A stretch of DNA of 64,000 bases. Origin: a virus. Within the stretch, counting starts at the first letter, position 1; every line of letters begins with the position of its first letter. The notes beneath the pieces are model-generated. The model made no database searches, had not been told where the DNA came from, and saw only the letters and a list, made by a program, of their open reading frames with translations. Shown here piece after piece: positions 42,907-53,277 of the stretch. A program made the translations under genes and the position numbers. Where the stretch lies: the IMG/VR virus record IMGVR_UViG_3300040786_000030, positions 1 through 64,000 of that record, one strand, 5' to 3'.

Positions 42907-43705
42907 TTTATATAATTTTCAAATATGTAATCTTCAGCAACTGGCATATTGATAACCCTGTTGTAATTATCATTTATTGCGTCAATTTTATTATAATATA
43001 ATTCAGGTGTTAAGTCATTGATATTAAAATTTTCATTCAACATTATAATACCATCCATATTAAAAACATCACCAATCATATCAGTACCATAATAAATTGG
43101 TATGGTCCCTGTGGCAAAACAATCGCTTATTTTTTCACTATACGCTAGTGGGTATGTATGATTTTCCATAGTTATTGAAAATGGTAATCTTTAAGCCCTA
43201 TTTCTTTATTCTTAATTTCATTGTAACCACGACCAAAAAAGGTCAATTTTATCACGATATTTATCTATAATTGTTTGTCTATATAAGTGTTCTTGACACA
43301 TAATTTTATTTGATGCAATCATAGATATTAATTTACTCTTAGTGTGAACACCAATATCTGTAACCCAAGGTTTTGCACTACAAGTAACTAACTTAAATTT
43401 AGGTGATAATTTTAATAATTCAGTATCGTGAGTAAATAGTAACCTATAGTTATCCTCTAAATATTTTACATTAAATACACACCATTGGTATAATGATAAG
43501 TTTATAGTTTTGATTCAGATAACCAAGCATAATTTATCTTTGATTTATCTGGAATAATTTCCATAACTCCATAATCAATATGTATAGATATATCAGCAGA
43601 ATTAGAGCCTTTAATCCACTCAATTTCTTTTGGGATACTTCCAGATGATGAACATACATCATGTTGAAATCCACCACCTACCATATTTATTTTTACTTTA
43701 CTCAT
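42903..43705 (-). CDS. Glycosyltransferase family 10-like (fucosyltransferase fold)
   Basis: About 268 residues. MSKVKINMVGGGFQHDVCSS, then INYAWLSESKTINLSLYQW-type region, LRRYRL-less middle with LLFTHDTELLKLSPKFKLV, KIDLFGRGYNEIKNKEIGLK, and the C-terminal signature ITMENHTYPLAYSEKISDCF, ATGTIPIYYGTDMIGDVFN. The 'ENH...Y.SEKI.DCFATGTIPIYYG' block is diagnostic of GT10 / exostosin-type C-termini that bind GDP-sugars. Consistent with use of a Gmd-derived GDP-deoxyhexose. Four-base overlap with the next gene. Indels near 43192, 43235 and 43500. Confidence 0.75.
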
Positions 43706-44223
43706 TCTGGTTTAATAATATTACCATATTTAATTATATTTTCTTTCTCACGATATTTTACAAATACAGCTGGAGTTCCAACATATACACCCCAAGGTTC
43801 AGTGTCTTTAGTTACAACTGAATTAACACCAATTGTAGACCCTTCACCTATCGTAACCCCAGGCATAATAACACAATTAACCCCAATACAAGCATACTTA
43901 CCAATCGTTACCGTGGTAAATTTTGTTTCTTTATATTCTAAAGGTATTTGTGGGTTTGTCATCCCTTAGTAAAATCATCACTACCACAAATAATTTTTGA
44001 ACCAGCAGCTACACCACTAAAATCACCCATAACTAATTTTGAATTAACCCCACCTATTATACAAACGTATGGTGCTATATGTACATAATCACCAATAATT
44101 GCTTCAGTAGCTAAATATACTCCAACATCTATAGCTACATGGTCACCAACCTCAACTAAATGTGGTTGTTTAATTTGTGCATTATCCGCAACAAATAAAT
44201 CTATACCTTCTTTTAAATACCAT
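43702..44223 (-). CDS. Left-handed beta-helix (hexapeptide) acyltransferase
   Basis: About 173 residues of hexapeptide repeats: VEVGDHVAIDVGVYLATEAI, IGDYVHIAPYVCIIGG, VTIGKYACIGVNCVIMPGVT and IGEGSTIGVNSVVTKDTEPW, ending VYVGTPAVFVKYREKEN. Acetyl or formyl transfer to an amino sugar is typical. Next to a DegT-type aminotransferase it would fit N-acylation of that sugar. A good Shine-Dalgarno-like GGAGG precedes the ATG at 44223. An extra A must be removed just after the start; another indel lies near 43963. Confidence 0.8.
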
Positions 44224-44224
44224 A

Positions 44225-44875
44225 TTATAATAATCCTCCGCTAATATTTATATTTTGACCTGTTATGTATTCTGTTTCAATTAAAAATCAATTGTTTTAT
44301 ATAGTTCAACTATATCACCAAACGTTTTAACCCTATTGATTCTTTTATTGTTTCTGCAAATTTAATTGGTAATTTGTTTGTCATACCACCATCGAAATAA
44401 CCTAACTGTAAACTGTTACAAGTAATATTTTTAGATATGTTTTCAGCGCTAACCATTTTCGTTATACTATCAGTAAATGTTTTACTTGCACTATATAAAC
44501 CAGTACCTAAAGTTACCTTTTCAGCTAAGACAGATGAAATTAGTATTATTCTACCATATTTTTGCTCTCTCATTTTTATCAATGCATTAGTAACAACATT
44601 AATACAACCCTTGATATTAACATCAATTATTTTATCAATTTCAGATATGCTATTTTCATCTAATTTATGTATAAATGAGTTAAAATTATATCCAGATAAA
44701 TTAATAACAATATCAATATCGTTAGACTCAAAAAAATATTTAACATCATTAAAATTAGTAATATTAACCATTTTGAGGATGGACTAACAACATTATATTT
44801 ATCTTTTAATAATGGTATTAATTTTTCACCTAAACCACCACGCCCACCGAATAACCCTATTGTTTTCTTTTCCAT
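44225..44875 (-). CDS. Short-chain dehydrogenase/reductase
   Basis: About 217 residues. NAD(P)-binding KKTIGLFGGRGGLGEKLIPL, then DIVINLSGYNFNSFIHK (NAG-like motif replaced), INVVTNALIKMREQKYGRII, LISSVLAEKVTLGTGLYSAS with K following (Tyr-x3-Lys), and ICNSLQLGYFDGGMTNKL-type loop. It ends QNINISGGLL. Probably reduces a keto intermediate of the GDP-sugar path, but SDRs are too diverse to name the substrate. Stop lies within the Shine-Dalgarno region of the acyltransferase gene. Indels near 44290, 44328 and 44775. Confidence 0.75.
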
Positions 44876-44877
44876 GC

Positions 44878-45295
44878 TTAATCTTTATTTAAAAATACCT
44901 TATCTAATTTTGACCCTCATAAGGTCCAGTTTTATACTCATAAACAATAGTATCATCTTCTAAAATTTGATATGTATGTCCACCATATAAAGTGAAACTA
45001 GCATCACCAGCTTTTAATATTGGTGTTGCTATTATACTATCATCAATATCGTAGAAAATACATTTAACACTACCCTTAATTACAACCCAAGACTCTTGAG
45101 CTATTTGTGCTGGGTAAGTTCGTTCTTTAGTAATGTGTTTATGAGGTGGAAAAGTTTACCCTTTTCCATTTTTTAACGTTGCACATTGAATAAAGTTATC
45201 TTCTGGTACCATTTCGGTTCTACCATTTATTTCATCTAGTCTATTAATTATGTGTAATAGTTTTCCTTCTTCAATTTTAGAATATATTTTTTCAT
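44878..45295 (-). CDS. Cupin-fold protein of the glycan island
   Basis: About 138 residues. YSKIEEGKLLHIINRLDEIN, EMVPEDNFIQCATLKMEKGK, TFPPHKHITKERTYPAQIAQ, ESWVVIKGSVKCIFYDIDDS and AGDASFTLYGGHTYQILEDD. The HxH pair and later His are cupin metal ligands. Cupins linked to sugar-nucleotide genes (for example 3,4-ketoisomerases or WbuC-like proteins) act on surface-sugar precursors, but which type this is cannot be decided. Indels near 44917, 45163 and 45290. Confidence 0.65.
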
Positions 45296-45298
45296 AGT

Positions 45299-46092
45299 TT
45301 ATAATTTAATCCAATTGTCTGGTAACACATCAACTGCGTTAAAAGTTATTGATGGTCCGAACCATATTTTAGGTCCAACCACTATTTTATTTTCATTTTG
45401 GTTCATTATTGCAGCCCATAATGAAACGATGAATTAGCAATAATATTATTATCACACATACCCATCAAGTATATCTCAATATAATCTTTTCACTATCTAT
45501 GTAAATAGGGTTTATAAAATTAAAATTATCTTTACACCACTCTATATCATCACTAAAAATTATAAATTTATCAGTGTCTTTTTTAATATTTCGATAGCCT
45601 CATTATAATAATCCATTGATAACATCGGATGATGATTTGGTAGTTTAGCATAATCACCACGTCTAATGTGTATAGAAGTAGTTCTCTCCTTTAAAATTTC
45701 ACCATATTTTTTTAGTTATATGGGTTTGGATTGATTTTGGTATTTTAAGGAATTCATTGATTTGTAACTTATTATGACCAAAATATTTCTCATTGAAAAA
45801 CCCATCAATATAAAATTCATCATTTGGTGTTTCTGAAACTTGATACTCAAAGGGTAACGTATTACTGGTAATTGTTGTGTCGGTTGTGTGTATCTTAATC
45901 TAGAAAACATTTCTTGATATTCAAAACTATGTTTTAATCTTGGGTTATAATAATCGTCCGAATCCATAAGATTATATTGATAAATCAAATTAGGAAACTA
46001 CAACCAACACCTAAGTCAATCGCCATGGATTTTGTTGTTGCTATCTGGAAAAGCATATTAGCTAATCCACCTTTTAAATTACAATATATCAT
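45299..46092 (-). CDS. Family 11 glycosyltransferase (alpha-1,2-fucosyltransferase type)
   Basis: About 265 residues, close to the usual 280-300. MIYCNLKGGLANMLFQIATT, KSMAIDLGVGCSFPN, then SIHIRRGDYAKLPNHHPMLS, which is the HxRRGDY donor-binding motif of GT11, and KFIIFSDDIEWCKDNFNF. It ends with IIANSSFSLWAAIMNQNENK and VVGPKIWFG. GT11 enzymes transfer fucose or related deoxyhexoses from GDP-donors, consistent with gmd in the same cluster. Overlaps its upstream neighbour by 14 bp. Indels near 45440, 45495, 45580, 45705, 45857 and 45993. Confidence 0.85.
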
Positions 46093-46864
46093 TACTTAAT
46101 TTGCTATACCTATTACCGTTATTTTTTATATAGTTACCATATATCATCGCATTATCAATACTTTTATTATGTTCATTTGTAGGTAACTCATTATTATATA
46201 CATAAAGAACCTCATTAAGAAAATATGATTTTCATTACCACACATTTCAATAAATGGAATAAAAAGCCGCATCACCAGCATATGTGTAATATGAACCATC
46301 AACAAATGGGTCCATCATATCCGTTTTATTTAATTTTTTATATAAAAATGCTTTAGAAGTTCTAAAATGAGTTACTGACCAATAATTTCTGTTATTATAT
46401 ATAACATCATCTGATGGTAATGACCTAGATTGTCCAATATTACCATTGGTGTTTCTATGTTGTGACCAAACTAACCATTTATTTTCCGTATCATATACAT
46501 ATGATATTCTATTCACAGCTTTACTATTTGATAGTCTATCGTCTCCATCTACAACTGCAATGATTGAGTTATCATCTGAGGTATAGTTAATGACACTATC
46601 ATACGTATTACCAATTGGGTAAAATTTTGTGGTATTTCGAATATAGATAATGTCCTTACCATTAAATTCAATTTTCCAAAAATCACCACTCATACCAAAA
46701 AAAATCGTTAATTATGGTATTAGTACCATCAGTTGATATGTCATCCCTGATTATCACACTAAATCATCAAAATCTTGACTAATTATAGATGACAGACATT
46801 CTACAATTAAATCTTTTGCATTATATACTGGTACTATTATTATAAATTTATTATCTAATTTCAT
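46079..46864 (-). CDS. Family 2 glycosyltransferase
   Basis: About 262 residues. MKLDNKFIIIVPVYNAKDLI, VECLSSIISQDFDDLGVIIR, DDISTDGTNTIINDFF, and DxD-type SIIAVVDGDDRLSNSKAVN. Then NKWLVWSQHRNTNGNIGQSR, SVTHFRTSKAFLYKKLNKTD and DPFVDGSYYTYAGDAAFIPF. GT-A fold. Sugar donor unknown. Four-base ATGA overlap with the upstream gene. Indels near 46230, 46260, 46700 and 46758. Confidence 0.8.
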
Positions 46865-47815
46865 TTCTTTTCTTTAGTTCTATATCTTTCTTCTAAATCA
46901 AGTTGTCTATGTTTAGCTAAAATATCTAAACCATTAATAATTGGCGTTGCGATAAATTTAATCACATAATACCATTAAATTCGACTATTTTATCAAAAGA
47001 TTTTATGTTATATTGGTATTGGTGATTATCATAAGCACCAATTGTTTTATCAGTTATAAAATGTACTTCGTCAATCTCTAAAATTGATGAACCATTTTTT
47101 AGACGTAATTGCTTTTTTAACTTCACTTAAAAATAACCTACTAGTTCTATTATACATGTCTGGATAGACACTAACATAAAATTCTAATAGTTTTCAGTGT
47201 CATTAATAGTCCTAACATTAAGTTTAGTGGTATAATTCTCTAAATTAAATTGTCTACTTAAATTACTAATAATTAATATTGGTCTTTCAGTTTTACTACT
47301 GGCAAAATATTCTTCACCATTAATCGTACCATGTGTCTTACTAATTGGTTTACCATAATCATCATAATTTATAATGGCAGTATTAGTTAAACTAATATAC
47401 TCATTATCCATAGCCTCATTAGCACCAATAGTTATTTCATCATTATTAACAACTAATTCTAATTTGTAATCATCATAAGAATCAACTTTAATACCTTTTA
47501 ACCCTATTTTCTTATCAATTTTAGTAGTAAGTGTAATAGGGTACCATCAGCTTCATAACCAGTTATTTCAGCGGTAAACGATTCACTGGCTTGCATAATT
47601 TTATATGTTCGCCATCTAAGGTCCATAACTTCTTGTGTTACCTCACCATTAACTAGCGAATCTAAAACTTGACCTTGAGTTAATCGTTGTGATTGTGTGA
47701 TATTAGTGGACATAAGTTCACCTGTTTGAGATAAGGCATTTTTTCAACATTAGCAAATGCCATAGAAGCCGTTCCTGTTTTTTTTACCAATCAAGGATTT
47801 TTTAACCGCACTCAT
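46861..47815 (-). CDS. Conserved phage protein inside the glycan island
   Basis: About 315 residues. TGTASMAFANVEKNALSQTG, ELMSTNITQSQRLTQGQVLD, LVNGEVTQEVMDLRWRTYKI and KIDKKIGLKGIKVDSYDDYK. The second half contains YFASSKTERPILIISNLSRQ and KRLDILAKHRQLDLEERYRT-like end. I recall the 'LSQTGELMSTNxTQSQ..TQG...EVMDLRWR' start from other phage hypotheticals of virion or unknown class. It is not a glycosyltransferase by sequence, so it interrupts the island's theme. ATG overlaps the upstream stop. Indels near 46965, 47100, 47190, 47540, 47743 and 47785. Confidence 0.55.
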
Positions 47816-49454
47816 TATAATACTGATTTATAAATTTCCATTATTTGCTTACCTACAATATCACTTCTAAATTTATCAACATCTGTTGGTATTTCATTAA
47901 GGGTTTTATTTTTAATATTACCACTAGAATCAACATCATAAATCCATCCTTTTTTACCACATAACCAACCCTCAATTGTTGTTCTACCTAATAAAATACC
48001 AGCAGTTTCATCACATTGATGAATATATTTTTCAGTGTTAGATGTTGGTTCGAAATAAGTTACATGTTCTTGACCTTTAATCCATATCATCTAGATACGT
48101 ATCATTTTTTTTACCAACAATCCATAATTCTTCATTATTTTCTTTAGTAGTATTAACTAAATCTTGTATTGTATTTTTTCGTAAATAATCTATTGTACCA
48201 ACAAACAATATTCTTTTTTTAACCCTATGTTGTTCAGGTCCTAATTTAAATCTAATATTATCGATAGGGTTGTAAACAACTTCAACTAAATTTGAATCAA
48301 CATTGAAATCATCAACAATATATTTTTTAATTTCAGGTCTAATAGCTATATATTTTTTAATTTCAGGTGTTAGTACTGGTTCTTCTAACGCAATAACCTC
48401 TGAATGTATAGTACAGACCATTGGAGTATTAGGGTAAAACGTAATAAATGTTCTGTTATTGGTTTATGATTTAAATGTATTACATCGAAATTAACATCAT
48501 TAACTTTATATAACGTATTAACAGCTGAAACAACGTCACCCTCTGTTGATTTTAATAACCATTTACCATCACCCAATTTAAACCAGGCGGTTCTTGTAAG
48601 TTAAACAAATTAATACCTAATTTCTTAGCAGAAGCGGCTAAAGGTAACCCAAGATTAGAACAAATACTAACATTGCAGTTTTCCTTTAATAATTGTTTAG
48701 CTAATTCAAACACATATAATTCAGAACCAGTATAACCGTTAAAATTTAAACACCCAATTAAGACATTTAATTTTTCACCCTTACGTAAAATCCTAGGTAA
48801 GGTCACAGGTAGATTATCTTTAAATTTTCAGAAAAAATAACTCTATTTTCTTCCCATTTTCATTAGTAACACCTATTGACTGATGATTAACCTTAATTAG
48901 TGTAGTAACACCGATGACAACTTCTTTTAGGAAGTTTTCAAAACAAAAGTTACATCATAAAAATGGAACCCTCAACTTCTTCATTAAAGTTTGTTGCTAT
49001 TTTTGTTTTATCAACAGCAAAGAAAAGCCCATCCACAGATACTACAGATTCTAATTCTTGACCTAAATCATTACTATAGGCTGATAACCAAGTTTTACCT
49101 TCATTAGTATGTTTAACTCTACCATACATTTTCTTAGGGTTTTCCCACCATCTACCATTACTTGGTAGGTACTTAGAACCAGCAACACCAATAATACCAA
49201 ACGTTGGATTTTTTTCAAATTGTTTTAATAATTTAGAACCCCATTGTTTTGTTTCAATAGTTATATCATCATGACAGAACACCACAATATTAGTTTTAGC
49301 TTGTTCTAAGCCACGATTATAACATTTAGTTAATGATTCACCATTATTAATTATTTCTATCACATCTATGTGATTATGAAGCCCAGAAGACTTTTTTTAA
49401 GTGTTCTATATGTTCTGGGTTTGATTTTCTCGTGCAGTATACGACTGTTATCAT
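47815..49454 (-). CDS. Two-domain glycosyltransferase, GT2 fused to GT4
   Basis: About 546 residues. N-terminal GT-A part: MITVVYCTRKSNPEHIEHLK, VIEIINNGESLTKCYNRGLE, KTNIVVFCHDDITIETKQWG (DxD-like HDD) and VVSVDGLFFAVDKTKIATNF. C-terminal GT-B part: KLNVLIGCLNFNGYTGSELY, VFELAKQLLKENCNVSICSN, NFDVIHLNHKPITEHLLRF, KKRILFVGTIDYLRKNTIQD, ETAGILLGRTTIEGWLCGKK and GWIYDVDSSG. The linker (VIFSENLKDNLPVTLPRIL) reads through with no stop or new start. One protein with two transferase sites could add two sugars in turn. Indels near 48087, 48422, 48575, 48830, 48855 and 48957. Confidence 0.75.
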
Positions 49455-49510
49455 ATTATATTTATTTTAAATAAAGATACACAAAAAATTTACATAGTAA
49501 AGTAGTTAAA

Positions 49511-49537
49511 CAAAAAAACCCACAATAAAGTGGGTCT
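49511..49537 (-). terminator. Terminator after dUTPase
   Basis: Minus strand: ACCCAC / GTGGGT stem with six-base loop, followed by seven T. It separates the dUTPase/HD unit from the GT2-GT4 gene. Confidence 0.75.
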
Positions 49538-49599
49538 TAACGTTTTAGGGTTTTAAAATGTATTATTTTTATAGTAAGTTAATCTAACCCTAATTATTT

Positions 49600-50043
49600 T
49601 TATTTAACTCCAGTACTACCAAATCCACCAGTACCACGTCCAGAATTTTCATCTAAGTTGATAACTTCTATTAGATTTATTTTTGTTTGACTTAAAACTG
49701 AGGCAAAACTCCTTGTGCAATTCTATCACCTTTTCTACAATAAATGGTTCATCACCTAAATTTATTAGAATTACTTTAATTTCACCACGATAATCAGCAT
49801 CAATCGTACCAGGTGTGTTTAATACCGTAACACCATATTTAGCAGCCAAACCACTTCTAGGTCTAATTTGTATTTCATGATTATCTGGTATGTTAAAAAA
49901 TAAACCAGTTGGTATTATTTCTATTTTCATTGGTAAAATAGTTACAGACTCAAGTACGTTTGTTCTTAAATCAAACCCTGATGAACCATTTGTTGCATAT
50001 TCAGGGTTTTCATTAGTCGATTCATTTTTAATTGTAAATCCAT
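49600..50043 (-). CDS. dut: dUTPase
   Basis: About 148 residues, normal for the trimeric family. Hydrolyses dUTP to dUMP, keeping uracil out of DNA and supplying ThyA. All five motifs are visible: [54 protein letters not shown] and [11 protein letters not shown]. The ATG at 50043 (with one restored A gives [10 protein letters not shown]) is preferred over the in-frame ATG at 50086. The extra residues from 50086 read [12 protein letters not shown] and look like the end of the upstream HD protein. Indels near 49700, 49718 and 50037. Confidence 0.93.
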
Positions 50044-50046
50044 TAT

Positions 50047-50602
50047 TTATTTGCTTTTCATGTTTAACAGCAAATAAAGTTGCCATTTTAATAGGTCACC
50101 TAACATTGAGTTATGGTATTCTGCCATTTTATCATCTGTTTTATCAGAAAATGTAATAGCAGCAAATTCTTCCTCGCTTAATTCAATACCATTAGCTAAG
50201 GCATAATATGCGCTTCTCTCACTAACACGCATTGATGTTAAGTTATCTATAAACTCATACATTTTACCTAAGTTATCACGATGCCATTTTGACTCGCATG
50301 GTTTAAATGTTTTAGCTTTACCAATTTGGTGTAGAAAACAAACTTTTAATAAAGATATTTGGTCTACTCTTTCATTCTCTGGTAATGCAGTATTAAATTT
50401 AACAGCGTAAGATGCTACTCTTAATAAATGGTCAATTAAACCACCTGTAAATGCATTATTTAAACTTTCCATCGTCGATGCTGGCGCATTAATAAATTCC
50501 TCACCTAAAAACTCATTAGTTTTTCATTCATAAAACCTAACTTAGTCGCTGTTTCAAAATACTTTTAGTATTAGCTATTATTTTTCCTTGTTCTAAAGAC
50601 AT
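50047..50602 (-). CDS. HD-domain-like protein
   Basis: About 185 residues. [80 protein letters not shown] and [20 protein letters not shown]. The His-rich pattern matches HD phosphohydrolases, except that the central His-Asp doublet reads HQ, so metal-dependent hydrolysis may be lost or altered. The C-terminus probably continues [11 protein letters not shown] by repairing an A-run at 50093. Starts at ATG 50602 with a Bacteroidota-type promoter box 34 bp upstream. Co-transcribed with dut. Indels near 50093, 50520 and 50565. Confidence 0.6.
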
Positions 50603-50635
50603 TTAATTAATTTATTATAATTTTGTTATTTTTTA

Positions 50636-50643
50636 CAAACTTA
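50636..50643 (-). promoter_or_regulatory. Bacteroidota-type -7 box for the HD/dUTPase unit
   Basis: Minus strand TAAGTTTG, matching TAnnTTTG, 34 bp before the ATG at 50602 and directly after the stop of the preceding glycosyltransferase gene. Confidence 0.5.
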
Positions 50644-50658
50644 CAATATTTATTTTAA

Positions 50659-51892
50659 TTAAATGGTTTTTTTACTAATTAAATCTAAATATAATTTTCT
50701 TCGTTGCTCAGTAACGTTATTAATTGAGTAAGTATTTTAACTGTTTCGTGTAAATTATCTTGTAATGTTTTAACGATTTCTGGATTTTGTATTAATTTTT
50801 AATAGCACCATACCAATCTTTACCATTTTAGCTGTATCAACTAAAATACTATTAGCGGTTAAATCAAAACCACCACCAAACACCAAAGAGTTTTTCAAGT
50901 CAATTTGATATGGTCCGAAATTCTGCGCAATAATAGCCTTATTATGGAAACCAGCTTCAATTACTTTTAATTGACTTTTAACTTTATTAAAAATGTGTTC
51001 ATCTAATGGAGCTAAAGAGATATCGAATAAGTTATAATTTAATGCGTATGTTGAAATTGGTTTTGTCCAAACTCTACGATATGGTTCATTAGCGATATCA
51101 GCATATTCTGTTTGTGTAAATTTCATCAAAAAATCTTTATATTCTGGGCTAATAGTTTTATAATCATCCGTAAATATTTTTTCATATTGATACCAAACAC
51201 TTTCTTTAGGTGTAATGTTTCTAGTTGTTTGCTCATTTGTTTGCTCGTTAATCATTGTATGTGTTCCTCTAATATCAAAACCACATAAAACGAATTGTAC
51301 CTTGTCTAGTAAATTATCGTTTCTAAGACGACCAACAACACCGTTTAAAATTTCTAAATCTTTAAATGACTACTACCACCTAACCAACCTATTCTAACTC
51401 TTTCAGATTTTCTAAATTTGGTGTGAATTGTTTTCTGTTGGGTCTACAGCATTAGCTAATATAAACACATTTTTATTAAATTTAGCTATTTCTTTTGCAA
51501 AAATATCTGTTGTTGTAGTAACATATTGTGCTGTTTTATGTTAGACAATATCTTAATATCTAAACCATTATTTTTAATTAAATAATAAGCTGGGTGGTGA
51601 ATACCTGGTGACCAGTAATCATCTAAGTCCATTATAGATATAATCCCTAAATTTTTTAACCTTTCAGTTAATTTTCCATATTATCATAATCACCAAGTGT
51701 TCTATGGTAATGGATAATATCATATTGTTTTAACCATTCATCATTATCAATTTGAGGTTCATAATCAACATCAACGTGAAACTCATCTGGGTAATTATTT
51801 TCTAAAGCGATATGTGGTTTTGTAGAACGAAAGTAACTTACACCTGTACGGTCAGATGGTACAACTAATATTTTAATTTTTTTGTTTTCCAT
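50659..51892 (-). CDS. Glycosyltransferase-like protein
   Basis: About 412 residues. MENKKIKILVVPSDRTGVSY, FRSTKPHIALENNYPDEFHV, YDIIHYHRTLGDYDNMEKL, IISIMDLDDYWSPGIHHPAY, FILANAVDPTENQF, RVRIGWLGGSSHLKDLEILN and KVIEAGFHNKAIIAQNFGPY. The GT-B type 'WLGGSSHLKDL' and 'VIEAG' elements suggest a CAZy family related to GT4. It ends RRKLYLDLISKKTI. The leader contains TATAAATA on the minus strand 24 bp before the ATG. Indels near 50730, 50800, 51370, 51430, 51543 and 51675. Confidence 0.7.
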
Positions 51893-51953
51893 GTTTTAAC
51901 TTGTTTTATCTTATTTATAAAACAAAAAAAATAAGGAAATACTATATAATAAA

Positions 51954-51974
51954 AAAGACCCGATTGGGTCTTTA
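51954..51974 (-). terminator. Terminator
   Basis: AAAGACCC / GGGTCTTT stem with a four-base loop and T-run on the minus strand, 6-7 bp after the stop of the gene ending at 51980. Confidence 0.8.
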
Positions 51975-51979
51975 TTTTG

Positions 51980-52319
51980 TTAAACTGTTTTTTCTTTGTA
52001 GTAATTTTACCTTCTTTGATTAATAAATTAATCGTTTTAGTAATTGCTGACTCAGTGAGTTTTTTCTCATAACTACTTTTTAGGAAATTCATTAAAGTCT
52101 CGTTCATAATCTCTTTTAATTCAGTTCGACTAATAGTGATTAAATCCGAATTATTTCTAGACTCACTTAATTGTTGTGGTTGTTGTTGTCTTTGTTGTGG
52201 TTGCCTTTTGGGTTTATTTCTTCAATATCTTCAGCTGAGAATGATGTACCCATAGATGGTTTATCTATCGGTCTATTTATCATAGCCTCTTTAATATTTT
52301 GAGGTAGTTTAGATGCCAT
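51980..52319 (-). CDS. Phage hypothetical with Gln-rich linker
   Basis: About 113 residues. MASKLPQNIKEAMINRPIDK, PSMGTSFSAEDIEEINP, a Gln-rich linker (RQPQQRQQQPQQL), then ISRTELKEIMNETLMNFLKS, LTESAITKTINLLIKEGKIT and the end TKKKTV. The restored stop at 51980 sits just before a terminator; unrepaired reading would run through it. Of a type seen in other phages, function unknown. Indels near 51990 and 52208. Confidence 0.55.
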
Positions 52320-52567
52320 TATATGTTCCTTGAGAAATTTTGTAATGGTGCTGTACTACTTAATTGTTGGCTATGTTGTTCATAATTAGGTTCTCTTTCA
52401 TCTCTTTCATTATAATGTTCAGTATTGTATGATTTTGTTTCGGAAACGTTTTGTCTACTACTACTACTCACACTAGGACTTATATCTTCAACTTTATTCA
52501 TCACTTTTTTAGCATTAGCTAAAATGTTTTTAAGTGCTGATAAATTTACTGGTACTGGTTGTTCCAT
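52319..52567 (-). CDS. Hypothetical 82-residue protein
   Basis: Intact frame MEQPVPVNLSALKNILANAK, VMNKVEDISPSVSSSSRQNV, then a polar, disordered tail. Stop overlaps the next start (TAATG). No family recognised. Small, disordered and in a virion-type operon. Confidence 0.5.
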   Translation of the reverse strand: MEQPVPVNLSALKNILANAKKVMNKVEDISPSVSSSSRQNVSETKSYNTEHYNERDEREPNYEQHSQQLSSTAPLQNFSRNI

Positions 52568-52569
52568 AA

Positions 52570-53272
52570 TTATATTTTTATTTCATCGTTATTTAAACCA
52601 TCATCTGAAATTTCTTCTTCATCTGGTTCTTGTAATTGTAACCCTTGTTTAGGTTCTTGTAATTGTAACCCTTGTTTAGGTTGTGGTTTTAACTCTTGTT
52701 TAGGTTGTGGTTTTAACTCTTGCCTTTTTGATTTAAACCTTGTTGTTGTTGTTGGTAATCTCCACGTAAATTCGCCTCTTTATCTTTAATTGATTGTAAT
52801 TCATCTGGTGTTTTTATTTTATTTTTACCACCTTGACTATAACTATAATTATAATCAGCCCATTTTACAGTATTAGCTATATTTTTAGAATCATTACCAC
52901 CATCAGTCCTAGACTTAATACCAGGTTGGAAATATGCGACTTTAGTTATTTTAAAATTATTAATACCATCTAATCTAAATTTTTTATATACATCATTCGG
53001 CATAACTAAACCATTTTTAGATAAAACCTAGCATCAATTAAATTACTACCACTAGTTGATACGTTTCGTTGGTTAACCTCTATAAATTGGTTAGAACGTT
53101 CACCCTTTGCATTAGTATAATTAATTTCAACTCTATAATGTTTACCTGGTTTATCTTTATCACCTAATAGTAATGTATCCACCAAATTGGTAGATACACC
53201 TTCAGATATTTTATTAACCTGTTTTCTACTTTCTTCTAATATAACTTCTGCGTATAGATTGTAAAGTCTCAT
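52570..53272 (-). CDS. WYL-like protein with tandem C-terminal repeats
   Basis: About 234 residues. MRLYNLYAEVILEESRKQVN, LLGDKDKPGKHYRVEINYTN, AKGERSNQFIEVNQRNVSTS, ARFLSKNGLVMPNDVYKKFR and NNFKITKVAYFQPGIKSRTD. The strand order resembles the WYL-type SH3-like fold found in some phage proteins, but this is a weak match by eye. The C-terminus carries two copies of ELKPQPKQ followed by two of GLQLQEPKQ, encoded by 24- to 27-bp tandem DNA repeats at about 52625-52725. Indels near 52727 and 53020. Confidence 0.5.
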
Positions 53273-53277
53273 TTTTT

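Noticed and set aside
48300-48375. Duplicated EIKKYI segment in the GT4 domain as an assembly error
   Set aside because: The two copies are in frame, and the pattern IAIRPEIKKYI is plausible for this glycosyltransferase type; not clear enough to call.
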